Notes: generated by a model not told the origin, from the letters alone. Numbered from the stretch's first letter, positions 47,534-56,886 are shown. The stretch: DNA of 64,000 bases from Comamonas sp009360615 (GCF_035784015.1 NZ_JALKOW010000002.1); one strand, 5' to 3'. Numbers and translations: made by a program.

Positions 47534-47685
47534 GTGGGCGCTCAGCGCGCTGCATTCAGCGCATCCGGGCTTGCATGGCAATCCGTAGTTTGCATCTGAG
47601 CAAACTGTCTAAGAAACAGCGCTCGGGCACCTGAAAGTGGCGCTACAGTCTTAGCCACTCTCAATCTTCCGTACAAGGAATCTGC

Positions 47686-48486
47686 ATGTTGAACAAGCGC
47701 TCGCTTTTGCGCACCACATTGGCCGTGGCTGCTGCGGCCTCGCTGGGCTTTGCCGCCCAGGCCCAGGACAAGACCATCAAGATCGGCGTGACCGCCGGTC
47801 CTCACGCGCAGATCATGGAAGTGGTGAAGAAGGTCGCCGCCAAGAACGGCCTGAACCTCAAGGTCATCGAGTTCGGCGACTATGTCCAGCCCAATGCGGC
47901 ACTGGCTGCCGGGGATCTGGATGCGAACAGCTACCAGCACCGTCCCTATCTGGATGCCCAGATCAAGGATCGAGGCTACAAGCTCAGCTGGGTGGCCGAC
48001 ACGGTGAATTTCCCCATCGGCATCTACTCCAAGAAGGTCAAGGCGCTGTCCGAGCTGCCCACGGGTGCCAAGTTCGGTCTTCCCAACGATCCCACCAATG
48101 GTGGCCGTGCGCTGCTGCTGTTGCAGACCCAGGGCCTGATCAAGCTCAAGGAAGGTGCCGGCCTGAAGGCCACCCCCCTGGATGTGGTCTCCAACCCCAG
48201 GAAGCTCAAGTTCGTCGAGCTGGATGCGGCCCAGCTGCCGCGTTCACTGGACGACCTGGAGGCCTCTACCGTCAACACCAATTTCGCGATCTCGGCCGGT
48301 CTGAATCCCAAGAAGGATGCGATCGCACTGGAGTCGGCCAGGAATCCCTATGTGAACATCATGGTGGTGCGCGATGCCGACAAGAATCAGCCCTGGGTCG
48401 CCCAGCTGATCAAGTCCTACCACTCCGACGAGGTGCGCCAGTTCATCGACAAGGAATTCAAGGGATCGGTCTTCCCGGCATTCTGA
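47686..48486 (+). CDS. metQ: Methionine-binding lipoprotein-type protein MetQ
   Basis: A 266-residue periplasmic binding protein of the NlpA family. A signal peptide with LAVAAAASLGFAAQA cleaves before QDKTIKIGV. Family blocks are VTAGPHAQIMEVV, VQPNAALAAGDLDANSYQH and NDPTNGGRALLLLQ. The signal lacks a lipobox cysteine, so the protein may be soluble. It supplies methionine to MetNI. Confidence 0.93.
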   Translation: MLNKRSLLRTTLAVAAAASLGFAAQAQDKTIKIGVTAGPHAQIMEVVKKVAAKNGLNLKVIEFGDYVQPNAALAAGDLDANSYQHRPYLDAQIKDRGYKLSWVADTVNFPIGIYSKKVKALSELPTGAKFGLPNDPTNGGRALLLLQTQGLIKLKEGAGLKATPLDVVSNPRKLKFVELDAAQLPRSLDDLEASTVNTNFAISAGLNPKKDAIALESARNPYVNIMVVRDADKNQPWVAQLIKSYHSDEVRQFIDKEFKGSVFPAF

Positions 48487-48608
48487 TAACCCCTGAGGCG
48501 CTTTGCGCCTTTCCCAGGCCGGGCATCCCCAAGGGGGACGCAGTCGCGTTGCGCGGCGGCGCTTGCTGGCTGTCTCTGTGACGGGGTCTGTTTGACGGGT
48601 ATCGAACG

Positions 48609-48633
48609 AAGCGCTGCACCTGCAGCGCTTTTT
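48609..48633 (+). terminator. Terminator after metQ
   Basis: Stem AAGCGCTGCA/TGCAGCGCTT with a two-base CC loop and a T-rich tail (TTTTT across the stem end), 120 bases after the metQ stop. Confidence 0.75.
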
Positions 48634-48729
48634 ACTGCTCTTCATGCACTAGCTGCTAGCGCTTGTTGTTATTGGATTTCACATCAAAAATGATCTGAGT
48701 TCCATTGCGGGATGGCGCAGGCAGCTCAT

Positions 48730-49443
48730 TTATTCAAGAGTTTCAAACCACTCTGTGATAGGGGCGCGGCTCGTGCGCGTCTGGTTGACAGGGGCTGCCT
48801 CGTCGGCCCAGCCAAGGGCCAGGCCGCAGACGATGTGCCTGCTTTCGGGCAGGCCCAGCACGCGGCGCACGGTGGCCGGGTACGAGGCCAGGGCTCCGAT
48901 GGCGCAGCTGCCCAGGCCCATGGCGGCGGCAGCCAGCTGCAGGCCGTAGAGCATCATGCCCAGATCCATATAGCCACCGGGACCGTAATGGGCGTCGATG
49001 GTGACGACCAGCGCCAAGGGCGCATCGAAGAAGCGATAGTTGCGCGCAAACTGTGCTTCGCGCCCCGCGCGGTCGTCGCGCGCCACGCCCAGGGCGCCAT
49101 AAAGCGCCTGGGCCGAAGCCACCTGGCGTTTGCGCAGCTGCATGGGCATGGGGCGTGGAAAGTAGGCATAGTCCTCGCATTCGGGCACATGGCTTTCAAC
49201 GTCCTGCAGCAGGGCCGCAGTCAGCTGCTCGCGCATCTTGCCGCGCACGGCGATCAGCTGGCCGGGTTGCAGATTGCCTCCGCTGGGGGCCTGGCGCGCC
49301 GTCAGCAGCAACTGCTCCAGCAGGGCATCGGGTACGGCGTTCGGCAGGAATGCACGTGTGGAGCGGCGCTGCAGCATCAGCGCCATGCCTGCCGGGAGGT
49401 CGGGGATTTCAGGCACGTTTGCCGATGAAACTTCGCTGGGCAT
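48730..49443 (-). CDS. Nitroreductase-family flavoprotein
   Basis: A 237-residue FMN-dependent NAD(P)H oxidoreductase. The N-terminal RRSTRAFLP and ARQAPSGGNLQP motifs bind FMN, and GLGSCAIGAL is the second family block. The start is ATG 49443; a TTG at 49461 would overlap the thiolase stop. Its position, 10 bases after the thiolase gene on the same strand, places it as the last gene of the biotin-transport operon. Substrate unknown. Confidence 0.85.
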   Translation of the reverse strand: MPSEVSSANVPEIPDLPAGMALMLQRRSTRAFLPNAVPDALLEQLLLTARQAPSGGNLQPGQLIAVRGKMREQLTAALLQDVESHVPECEDYAYFPRPMPMQLRKRQVASAQALYGALGVARDDRAGREAQFARNYRFFDAPLALVVTIDAHYGPGGYMDLGMMLYGLQLAAAAMGLGSCAIGALASYPATVRRVLGLPESRHIVCGLALGWADEAAPVNQTRTSRAPITEWFETLE

Positions 49444-49453
49444 GGGGTAGTAG

Positions 49454-50692
49454 CTATCCAATTGAATTCAGGGGGGCCGCCGGCACCGATTGCACCAGGG
49501 TTGCCGCACCGATGCCGCCGGCCCCGGCAATGGCTGCCAGTCCGAGTGCGCTGCCGTGAGGCGTCGAGCACGCCTGAGTCTGGAGCTGGGCCAGGCAGCG
49601 CACCAGCGCAATCGCGCCCGATGCGCCGATCGGGTGGCCGCGGGCCAGGCCGCCGCCAGCACTGTTGATCTGCCCGGGCGCAAGACCCATGGCGGCACAA
49701 AAGGCCAGGCCCTGAACGGCAAAGGCGTCGTGCAGTTCGATGGCAGACAGCTCGCGGGCCGTCAGCGGCGACTGGTACGGCCTGCCCAGCACATGGCTGC
49801 CTCGTTCCAGTGCCAGCTGCGCTGCCGCAATCGCGGCCAGCAGCGGTGTCTCCGGCGCGCCGCCCGCACTGGCGCTGGCCAGCCATAGTGCGCGGGGTTG
49901 CAGGTTCCAGCGTGCGCACGCCTCGGGAGTCGCCAGCAAAAGCAGGGCCGCGCCATCGGCCCTGGCCGAGATGGTCAGGGGGCTGAGCGCATGGGCAGCG
50001 ATATCGTCTGGACTGGCGGTCTGGCTACCGGCCCGAGCCACCGACGGCATGCGCGCGGCGCGCTGGGCCTGGAGGGCGCGCGGATAGGCGTCGGCCGAGA
50101 GTCCTGCCACTGGCACGATTTCCCGGGAGAGCTGCGCCTTGGCGGTCAGGGCTCGGCTGTGGCTCAGCAGCGCATACTCTTCCTGCTGGCGGCGGCTGAA
50201 GCGCTGCGCGAGCGCATAGTCTGCAGCCGATTGCAGCATGTCGGGGTCGCGCTCGGGATCGGGGGCAAAGGGCGGGCGCTCGTAGCGTTGGGGCAGCTCG
50301 CCGGGGACCAGCGGGCGGGTCTGGCGAATGGGGGCGCGGCTCCAGGCCTCGACGCCGCCGGCAATCACCACCTCGGCCTGACCCGATTGCAGCAGACCCA
50401 CGGCCATGGCCACCGCATCCAGGCCCGAGCAGCACTGCGTATCGATGGTATGCGCTGCGCAGCCGTCGGACAGGCCGGCGGCCAGTGCCAGCATGCGCGC
50501 CGGGTTGCCGCCCGCGCCCAGGGCGTTGCCGATGACGACCGCGTCCACGGCGTGGGCCGGCACGCCGCTTTGCTGCAGCAGTGATCGCAGCAGCGGCCGG
50601 CCCAGTTCATGGGGACTGAGCCGCGCCAGGGCCGAGCCGATCGGAGCCACCGGGCTGCGGGCCCAGGCAATGATGGGGGTCTTGCTTGGCAT
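49454..50692 (-). CDS. Thiolase-family protein lacking the C-terminal catalytic cysteine
   Basis: A 412-residue thiolase. The N-terminal nucleophile is in DTQCCSGLDAVA, and the catalytic His is in GGLARGHPIGASGA. The usual C-terminal CxGGG motif reads AGAGGIG, so the second active-site Cys is replaced. Thiolases without it cannot do the normal Claisen reaction well but can still bind or transfer acyl groups. It starts just after the acyl ligase (stop 50698) and resembles the arrangement of Bacillus yhfS next to yhfT and the biotin transporter gene yhfU. Confidence 0.82.
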   Translation of the reverse strand: MPSKTPIIAWARSPVAPIGSALARLSPHELGRPLLRSLLQQSGVPAHAVDAVVIGNALGAGGNPARMLALAAGLSDGCAAHTIDTQCCSGLDAVAMAVGLLQSGQAEVVIAGGVEAWSRAPIRQTRPLVPGELPQRYERPPFAPDPERDPDMLQSAADYALAQRFSRRQQEEYALLSHSRALTAKAQLSREIVPVAGLSADAYPRALQAQRAARMPSVARAGSQTASPDDIAAHALSPLTISARADGAALLLLATPEACARWNLQPRALWLASASAGGAPETPLLAAIAAAQLALERGSHVLGRPYQSPLTARELSAIELHDAFAVQGLAFCAAMGLAPGQINSAGGGLARGHPIGASGAIALVRCLAQLQTQACSTPHGSALGLAAIAGAGGIGAATLVQSVPAAPLNSIG

Positions 50693-50697
50693 GGGCC

Positions 50698-52209
50698 TCA
50701 ACTCTGCCACGGCTGCAATGCGGGGAGCAGGGCAGGGGATATGCCCGCATCAGCAGGCGCTGTCATCCGGGCGCGCAGGGCCTGGGCCAGCTGGCCGTGG
50801 TCGGTCTTGCCGCTGGCTGTCTGCGGCCAGTGCTCGCAGATCCACCACTGGCGCGGAACCTTGAAGGCTTCCGTGCGCTCGCGCAGCCACTGGTTCAGCT
50901 CCAGGGCCGACGGCGCCTCGATCTGGGGCCTCCATTGCAGCACCGCGTGCACCTGCAGACCGCGCAGCGTATCGGGCAGGCCGTGCAGCGAGACCTGGGC
51001 GATCGCCGGGTGGCTGGCCAGCAGGTTCTCCACTTCCTCGGGAAACAGGTTCTTGCCCTGGGTGACGATCATGCGGCTCTGGCGGCCTGCCAGGCACAGC
51101 ATGCCGCGTTCGTCGATATGGCCCATGTCGCGCACGGACAGCCAGTCGCCGTCGCGCAGCACGGCCGTGGCGTCATGGGCATCGCCCACATAGTCCATGA
51201 ACAGCATGGGGCTGCGGATATAGATCAGACCGTCGCCGGCATGGCTGGTGCCAGGCTCGGCCAGTGCATTCTCGACGGCATCATTGCCGGTGGGGCGAAT
51301 GGATAGCTCGACATTGCTGAACGGCCTGCCTACGGCCTGCGGGCCGCTGGCTTCGTCGGCATCCATCCAGGCCACAAAACTGGCCTCGGAGGCGCCGTAG
51401 AACTCGATGATGCGGGCCTTGGGGAACAGGGCGCGCAGCGCCGGCGTGTGAGCGCGCATCCAGCGCGCGCCGCTGATGGTGATCAGCTCGACCTCGGGAA
51501 TCGGTGCGAGCTGCCGATGCTCCGCCCATTGCAGCATCAGCAGCAACTGGCTGGGCACGGCAACAAGGCAGGGCGTATCGCCGCCCGCCAGGGTTGCGAG
51601 GCAGCGCGAGGCCGAGAACTTTTCCTGCATGACGGCGCCGCAGCCATACCAGATGCCTTGCATGGCCCCGAACAGGAACAGCGAGTGCGAGATGCGCCCC
51701 GGTGCCAGCGTGCGCTGGGCGACGACGGGGCCGAAATCCTGCAGTCCGACGCGAAAGCTCTCCGTCCACGACAGATGGTGGCGCTTGAAGCCCTTGGGCA
51801 GGCCGGTGCTGCCCGAGGTGAAGCCGGTGTAGAAGGCGGTCGTCGGTGCGGCAGATTCCGGTTCGCAGGGCTGTCCGGGCAGCCAGCTTTCAATGCGCTG
51901 GCGCACGGCCGGTTGCCAGTCCGGGTTGGCAACCGCCGCGCAGCGGCCGCTGTGGATTACGGCCAGAAAGTCCACCAGTTGCTCCAGCGTGGAGCGGCTG
52001 GCATCCAGCAGCAGCATCTGCGGTGCGTGTTGCGTAGCCAGGCGTGCCGAGCGCTGCTCGACTTCCGCGTGCAGCCGGCCGAAGGTCCAGAAGCCGGCCT
52101 CGCTCTGAAAGGCCACGGCATCGGGCCGGTGCTGCGCCCAATGGGCGAGCGGGCCATGCACCAGTTGCCAGAAGCCTTGCAGCGGCGCGGCAGCGGACAG
52201 CGCGTTCAT
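50698..52209 (-). CDS. Acyl-CoA ligase, AMP-binding family (biotin operon)
   Basis: A 503-residue acyl-adenylating enzyme. The ATP loop is TGFTSGSTGLPKGF, followed by YGASEASF, the GDWLSVRDMGHID motif and the catalytic Lys region SGKTDHGQL. It overlaps bioY by four bases (ATGA at 52206-52209), so it is coupled to the biotin transporter. In Bacillus the biotin transporter gene yhfU is followed by a ligase (yhfT) and a thiolase (yhfS), a parallel arrangement. A role in supplying a biotin precursor is inference. Confidence 0.85.
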   Translation of the reverse strand: MNALSAAAPLQGFWQLVHGPLAHWAQHRPDAVAFQSEAGFWTFGRLHAEVEQRSARLATQHAPQMLLLDASRSTLEQLVDFLAVIHSGRCAAVANPDWQPAVRQRIESWLPGQPCEPESAAPTTAFYTGFTSGSTGLPKGFKRHHLSWTESFRVGLQDFGPVVAQRTLAPGRISHSLFLFGAMQGIWYGCGAVMQEKFSASRCLATLAGGDTPCLVAVPSQLLLMLQWAEHRQLAPIPEVELITISGARWMRAHTPALRALFPKARIIEFYGASEASFVAWMDADEASGPQAVGRPFSNVELSIRPTGNDAVENALAEPGTSHAGDGLIYIRSPMLFMDYVGDAHDATAVLRDGDWLSVRDMGHIDERGMLCLAGRQSRMIVTQGKNLFPEEVENLLASHPAIAQVSLHGLPDTLRGLQVHAVLQWRPQIEAPSALELNQWLRERTEAFKVPRQWWICEHWPQTASGKTDHGQLAQALRARMTAPADAGISPALLPALQPWQS

Positions 52210-52799
52210 CGGCGACCGCCAAAGCGCCAGTCAGGCAGACCGCGTGCCACGGTATGAACAATCAGGGCGCAGAGAATGCACTTGATGAAGTCGCCGGGCA
52301 CAAAGGCCAGTGTCACGGCAAAGGCCTGGCTCAGGCTCATCTTGGCGACGAGCATCAGGCCCAGCACGCCGAAGGCATGCAGGCACAGCAGGCCTCCGAC
52401 CACCGAGGCGATGAAGGCGCTCAGCGCCGTGCGGCGCGGCGTGCCTTGCGGCAGGGCGGCCATGATGGCGCCGGTAATGCCTGCCGCCAGCATATAGCCG
52501 ATCAGATAGCCGGCAGAGGGGGCCATGAAGACGCCGATGCCGCCGCGCCCGCCGGACAGCAGGGGCAGGCCCACGGCCACGGCCGCGAGGAACAGTGCCA
52601 TCGACTGCAGGCCACGCCAGGGACCGAGCATGACGCCAGCCAGCATCACGCCCAGCGACTGGATGGTGATGGGCACGCCGAACGGCAGGTCGATCTTGGG
52701 AATCAGGCCCATCACGGCCATCAGCGCCGCGAACAGCGATACCTGGGCCATGGAGCGTGCGCCGCCGCGCGATACAGTATGAGAGGGAGTGGTGGTCAT
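52206..52799 (-). CDS. bioY: Biotin ECF transporter S component BioY
   Basis: A 197-residue membrane protein with about six helices. The family core LMAVMGLIPKIDLPFGVPITIQSLGVMLAG and the GGRGGIGVFMAPSAGYLIGY helix pair are diagnostic of BioY, the high-affinity biotin-binding unit. ATG 52799 gives the usual length. Middle gene of bioM-bioN-bioY. Confidence 0.93.
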   Translation of the reverse strand: MTTTPSHTVSRGGARSMAQVSLFAALMAVMGLIPKIDLPFGVPITIQSLGVMLAGVMLGPWRGLQSMALFLAAVAVGLPLLSGGRGGIGVFMAPSAGYLIGYMLAAGITGAIMAALPQGTPRRTALSAFIASVVGGLLCLHAFGVLGLMLVAKMSLSQAFAVTLAFVPGDFIKCILCALIVHTVARGLPDWRFGGRR

Positions 52800-52809
52800 C
52801 AACAGTCTC

Positions 52810-53403
52810 CTAGAAGCCCAGTCTTGCCCAGAGGGCATCGGCTACACGGCGCGTGGCCTGCAGCATATGAATCGTCAGCGGTGCAATCAGGCGCAGGCCG
52901 CCGCTTTTGCCGGTGCGCAGCCGGTATGCTTCGTCCAGCTTTTTCCATTGCACAAAGAAATGCTCGGTAAAGCGCAGCATCAGCGCAAGCTGCATGGCCA
53001 CGCGCTCGGTGGGGACGCCCAGGCGGGCCAGCGGGGCCAGCAGCCATTCCAGCACCTCGACCAGATCGCTGGGGCGGGTGGACACGGTCAGCGCAATGCC
53101 CAGGGTGGAGGCGCAGATCAGCCTCAGGCTGCTGACGGCCGCCAGCACCGGATTGCCCATCAGCACATGAAAGCCCGCCACCAGCAGCGCCGCAACGATG
53201 ACCGAACGCATCAGGCGGCCTGCCACCTGGGTGGCTCGGCCCAGCGATATCCAGAGCATCAGGCAGGCCGCACCGCAGCCTGCCAGCGCCCAGGGGCTGG
53301 CTATCAGGAACAGCGCCGTGCCCGAAGCGGCCAGCAGCAGGAGCTTGAGGCCGGCCGACCAGCGATGCAGCCAGGTCGCCACTTCGCTGTAGAGGCTACC
53401 CAT
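52810..53403 (-). CDS. bioN: Biotin ECF transporter T component BioN
   Basis: A 197-residue membrane protein of the CbiQ/EcfT class. It shows SAGLKLLLLAASGTALFL, the coupling-helix region VAMQLALMLRFTEHFFVQWKKL, and a C-terminal ATRRVADALWARLGF. It joins BioY to the ATPase BioM. The end lies 10 bases before bioY. Confidence 0.92.
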   Translation of the reverse strand: MGSLYSEVATWLHRWSAGLKLLLLAASGTALFLIASPWALAGCGAACLMLWISLGRATQVAGRLMRSVIVAALLVAGFHVLMGNPVLAAVSSLRLICASTLGIALTVSTRPSDLVEVLEWLLAPLARLGVPTERVAMQLALMLRFTEHFFVQWKKLDEAYRLRTGKSGGLRLIAPLTIHMLQATRRVADALWARLGF

Positions 53404-54145
53404 GCAGGTCTCCGTGGGAGGTTTTCTGCATCAGCTGCTCCCGCACGGAAGTCTCGTAGGCGCTGCAGATGTCGCGGCCCGGGCCGTCGCCGCGCAGCCG
53501 GCCCTGCTCCAGCCAGATCACGCGTTCGAAGTCGCGCACAGGATCGAGCACATGGGTGGAGACCAGCACCTGTTGCGGTGCGGCGGCGATATCCTGGGCC
53601 AGGCGGGCCTGACCGGGCAGGTCCAGGCTGGCAAAGGGCTCGTCCAGCAGCAGCAGCTCGGGGGCGGCAATCAGCAGCGAGAGCCAGCATACGAGCTGGC
53701 GCTGGCCCTGGCTCAGGCTGCTGACGGCTCGCTCGGCCCAGTGGGCCAGACCGCGTGCGGCCAGCAGCTCGCGCGCCCGGGCTCTGGCCTGCTGCTTGTC
53801 CAGGCCCTGGGGACGCAGCCCGAGCGCCAGCTCTTCCTCCACGGTGGGGAAGATGATCTGATCGTCCGGGTTCTGGAACATCAGGCCAACGAGGCCCGGC
53901 CGGTTCTGGCGCGCCTGCAGCAAGGGCATGCCATCCACAAGTACCTGTCCGGCTTGAGGCAGCTCCAGCCCGCACAGCAGTCGGAAGAGGCTGGACTTGC
54001 CCGCGCCGTTGTTGCCGATCACGCCGATGCGCTTTTGCGTCAGGCTCAGGTTCAGGCCGTCAAACACCTGTGTCTGGCCACGCTGCAACCGGATGTCGAC
54101 CAGTTGAGCACCGTGCGGGGGCGGGCTTTGCTCTCCATCGCTCAT
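53396..54145 (-). CDS. bioM: Biotin ECF transporter ATPase BioM
   Basis: A 249-residue ATPase. Walker A is IGNNGAGKSSLFR, Q-loop MFQNPDDQIIFPTVEEEL, which is typical of ECF ATPases, signature LSQGQRQLVCWL, and Walker B LLLLDEPFASLD. It overlaps bioN by eight bases and is the first gene of the operon. Confidence 0.93.
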   Translation of the reverse strand: MSDGEQSPPPHGAQLVDIRLQRGQTQVFDGLNLSLTQKRIGVIGNNGAGKSSLFRLLCGLELPQAGQVLVDGMPLLQARQNRPGLVGLMFQNPDDQIIFPTVEEELALGLRPQGLDKQQARARARELLAARGLAHWAERAVSSLSQGQRQLVCWLSLLIAAPELLLLDEPFASLDLPGQARLAQDIAAAPQQVLVSTHVLDPVRDFERVIWLEQGRLRGDGPGRDICSAYETSVREQLMQKTSHGDLHG

Positions 54146-54696
54146 GCGCCGGCTCCTGCTGTTGGAACGGCAGGGCTGCCAGGCGCCGGGCTAGGATGTG
54201 GGTGGCAAAAAACGAAAAGAGCTGACATACGGGGGAATCTGAAACCTGCCCCGGCTTCAAACATGCGGAGCAGCGTTGGTGGCGGATTCTAGCGCTGTGA
54301 ATTTGCTTTCAAAAGATGGCCATCTGAGCGCTTTTTATGTGAATTTCCCATAAGAAATGGTTTTCTTACCAGGATGGGCTGTCTGTTGTCGTAGGCCCGC
54401 ATTTCGGGGCAGTTGCAAGCGGGATGGCCGCGTGTTGACAGGTGAAGAATTTTCGTGTGCCGTTCTTGCTGGCATCAGAGGGCAACTTCGCCCAATCTGC
54501 AGGAGCAACAGTCTGAAGTTTTCCGAAATTGGCCGTCGATCGCCCTGTTTTGACGCGGCTTGCAGGCTGGCGGGCGCAAGCTTGCCGCAGGCGTGGGCCT
54601 TCAGGCCGGTGAGCCGGCACGGGATGGGCGAATTTCGGACCGGAACAGGTAGTTTGCACGCAGCAAATATTTCTGCCCTTGATCTGTCCGGACATG
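54146..54696. other. Intergenic region before bioM
   Basis: About 550 bases between bioM (minus) and the terminator of the PQQ receptor gene (minus). It should hold the bioM promoter near 54146-54350. I saw no BioR-type TTATMKATAA element or riboswitch. A minus-strand frame at 54366-54710 has no family features and is rejected as a gene. Confidence 0.5.
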
Positions 54697-54720
54697 AAAA
54701 AAGCGGGCACCAGGCCCGCT
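54697..54720 (-). terminator. Terminator of the PqqU-like receptor gene
   Basis: On the minus strand AGCGGGC-CTGGT-GCCCGCT is followed by TTTTTT. It lies 30 bases after the receptor stop. Confidence 0.88.
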
Positions 54721-54750
54721 TGCTGCTGTCAGACTATGCGGATGACCTGC

Positions 54751-56886
54751 CTAGAACTGGTAGCTGAGGCTGGTTCCTGCCATCCATTGGCGCCCCGGGG
54801 CCGGCTCGTAATAGCGTCCGTTGCCTTCGTTGACGATGACCGAGCCCACATAGTTCTTGTCGGTCAGATTGTCGACGCGGGCAAAAGCACTGAGCTTCCA
54901 GGCGCCCAGGCGCCGGGTGTAGCCCACGCTCAGGCTGGCCACGTTGTAGCTGGGGGCGTAAACGGTGTTCAGATCGTCTGCGGCAATACGGCCCACGTGA
55001 CGCCAGTCCAGACCCACGCGCCAGTCGGTGGCGGCAAGCCATTCCAGCCCCAGGTAGCCCAGATGCCTGGCAGTGCCGGCAATCCGCTTGCCGGCGGGAA
55101 TGCAGTCCTGGCCCTTGCTGTCGCAATAGCCGCTGCGCAGGCGGGCGTCGAGCAGCGTCAGCGCGCCATTCAGGCGCAGCTGGGGCACCAGCCAGGTGCT
55201 GCCGCTCAGCTCCATGCCGCGGCGGCGGGTCTTGCCGGCGTTCTGATAAGAGGCGCGGCCATTGTCGTTGCTGGCCACCACGATTTCATCGTCGGTCTGG
55301 GTCTGGAACAGCGCTGCAGACCAGTCGCCGCGCAGGCCGGCCACATTGAAGCGTTGCTTGATGCCCAGCTCGGCACTGGTCGATACCGCAGGCTTGAGGC
55401 CGAAGTTCAGGCCGGGAAGCGGGTTGGGGCCAGGGCGGTAGGAGATCTCGTTGAAGGTCGGTGTTTCCATGCCGCGACCCAGCGAGGCATAGACATGGGT
55501 GTCCTGATTGAGCTCGTGCTGCAGCGAAACCACCGGTAGCAGCTTATGGAATCCGGCATTGCCGCTATCGTCCTTGTCGGCCAGGAAATGGTCGCGCGAC
55601 TGGAACTGCACATTGCTCCAGCGCAGGCCGGCATCGAGCTTCCAGCGCGGAGCGAAGGCCCAGGAGGCTTGCAGATAGGGGTCGATGCTGGTGAGGGTAT
55701 TGCGCTCGTCGCGCACCAGCTCGCCGACCACGCCCAGCTGGTTGCCCACAAAGTTCTTGTAGCCCTGGCGGTCTTCCCTGACGGTATTGGCGGACAGGCC
55801 GGCAATCAGGCCCAGGCTACCGCTGCCCAGCTCGTACTTGCCGCTCCAGCGTGCATCGATGCCACCATAGTCGCGCTTGAGACCGATGACGCCGCCTTTA
55901 AGGCCAGCCTGAAAGTTTGGGAGAATGGATTGAAACTGCATCATCTCGCGCTGACCGGCATAGGCCATGAGGCGCAGTGCCTGGCCGCCGTCCAGCTGGC
56001 GCTCATAGGTCAGGCCGGCCTGGGTCTGCTTCACGCTTTTGCGCGAATTCATTTTGATGGCGTTGCCGTTGACCTCCTTGGGATTGAGTACCCATTTTTC
56101 AGGCTCAATACCACCGGGGTCCTTGGCGTCGATGTCCACATGGTTGGCGACCAGGGTCAGCTGGCTGTATTCGTCGGGCTTGACGTCAATACGGGCGTTG
56201 AACAGGTTTTTGTCCGCTGCGCTCTGGGCCCGGTAGCCGTCGGTCAGAAAACGGCTGGCGCTGAGCACATAGCCAATCCCGTTGGTTTCGCCCTTGGCCT
56301 TGAGGCCCAGGCGCTTCTGGCCGTCGCTGCCTAGAGCAAAGCTGCTTTCCACCGAGGGCGCACCCTCGCCGCGTTCGGTATAGGCATTGATCACGCCGCC
56401 AGAGGCGTTGCCATAAAGCGCAGAGTAGGGGCCGCGCAGCACTTCCACGCGCTCCAGCGAGGCGATATCGATATTGTTGGTCTGGCCCTGGCCATCGGGC
56501 ATGGTGGAGGGGATGCCGTCCACATAGATCTGTATGCCGCGCACGCCGAAGGTGGAGCGTGCGCCAAAGCCGCGAATCGACAGCTGCAGGTCTTGCGCGT
56601 AGTTCTGGCGGTTCTGCAGCTGCAGGCCCGGGACTGCACTCAGGGACTCCGAGAGATTGACCTGCAGATTGCGGCTGCGCATGCGCTCGCCGTCGATCAC
56701 CGTGACCGAGGCCGGGGTCTGCTCCAGTGCAGACGGCTGCAAGGTGCTGCGCACGGTGACTTCGGACAGCTGCGGGGTGGCGGGCTCGGCCGGGGGCTGC
56801 TGGGCCATTGCCGACGGGGTTGTCAGCAGCAGGCCGGCGGCGGCCACCGGCCAGCCTGCCAGATGACAAAGGCGCGAAAAAAGCAT
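54751..56886 (-). CDS. pqqU: YncD/PqqU-like TonB-dependent receptor
   Basis: A 711-residue outer-membrane receptor without an STN domain. A signal peptide is present (LLLTTPSAMA). The plug shows NLSESLSAVPGLQLQNRQNY, RGFGARSTFGVRGIQIYVDG and DGQGQTNNIDIASLERVEV. The barrel contains DTDDEIVVAS-like (TQTDDEIVVASND) and KTRRRGMEL, and the C-terminus NYVGSVIVNEGNGRYYEPAPGR closely matches E. coli YncD, renamed PqqU, the receptor for pyrroloquinoline quinone. ATG 56886 has an AGAGAG ribosome site. The upstream frame to 57123 has no signal and is ignored. Confidence 0.8.
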   Translation of the reverse strand: MLFSRLCHLAGWPVAAAGLLLTTPSAMAQQPPAEPATPQLSEVTVRSTLQPSALEQTPASVTVIDGERMRSRNLQVNLSESLSAVPGLQLQNRQNYAQDLQLSIRGFGARSTFGVRGIQIYVDGIPSTMPDGQGQTNNIDIASLERVEVLRGPYSALYGNASGGVINAYTERGEGAPSVESSFALGSDGQKRLGLKAKGETNGIGYVLSASRFLTDGYRAQSAADKNLFNARIDVKPDEYSQLTLVANHVDIDAKDPGGIEPEKWVLNPKEVNGNAIKMNSRKSVKQTQAGLTYERQLDGGQALRLMAYAGQREMMQFQSILPNFQAGLKGGVIGLKRDYGGIDARWSGKYELGSGSLGLIAGLSANTVREDRQGYKNFVGNQLGVVGELVRDERNTLTSIDPYLQASWAFAPRWKLDAGLRWSNVQFQSRDHFLADKDDSGNAGFHKLLPVVSLQHELNQDTHVYASLGRGMETPTFNEISYRPGPNPLPGLNFGLKPAVSTSAELGIKQRFNVAGLRGDWSAALFQTQTDDEIVVASNDNGRASYQNAGKTRRRGMELSGSTWLVPQLRLNGALTLLDARLRSGYCDSKGQDCIPAGKRIAGTARHLGYLGLEWLAATDWRVGLDWRHVGRIAADDLNTVYAPSYNVASLSVGYTRRLGAWKLSAFARVDNLTDKNYVGSVIVNEGNGRYYEPAPGRQWMAGTSLSYQF

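Noticed and set aside
54366..54710. 114-codon frame on the minus strand
   Set aside because: No family features or ribosome site, and it overlaps the terminator of the receptor gene.
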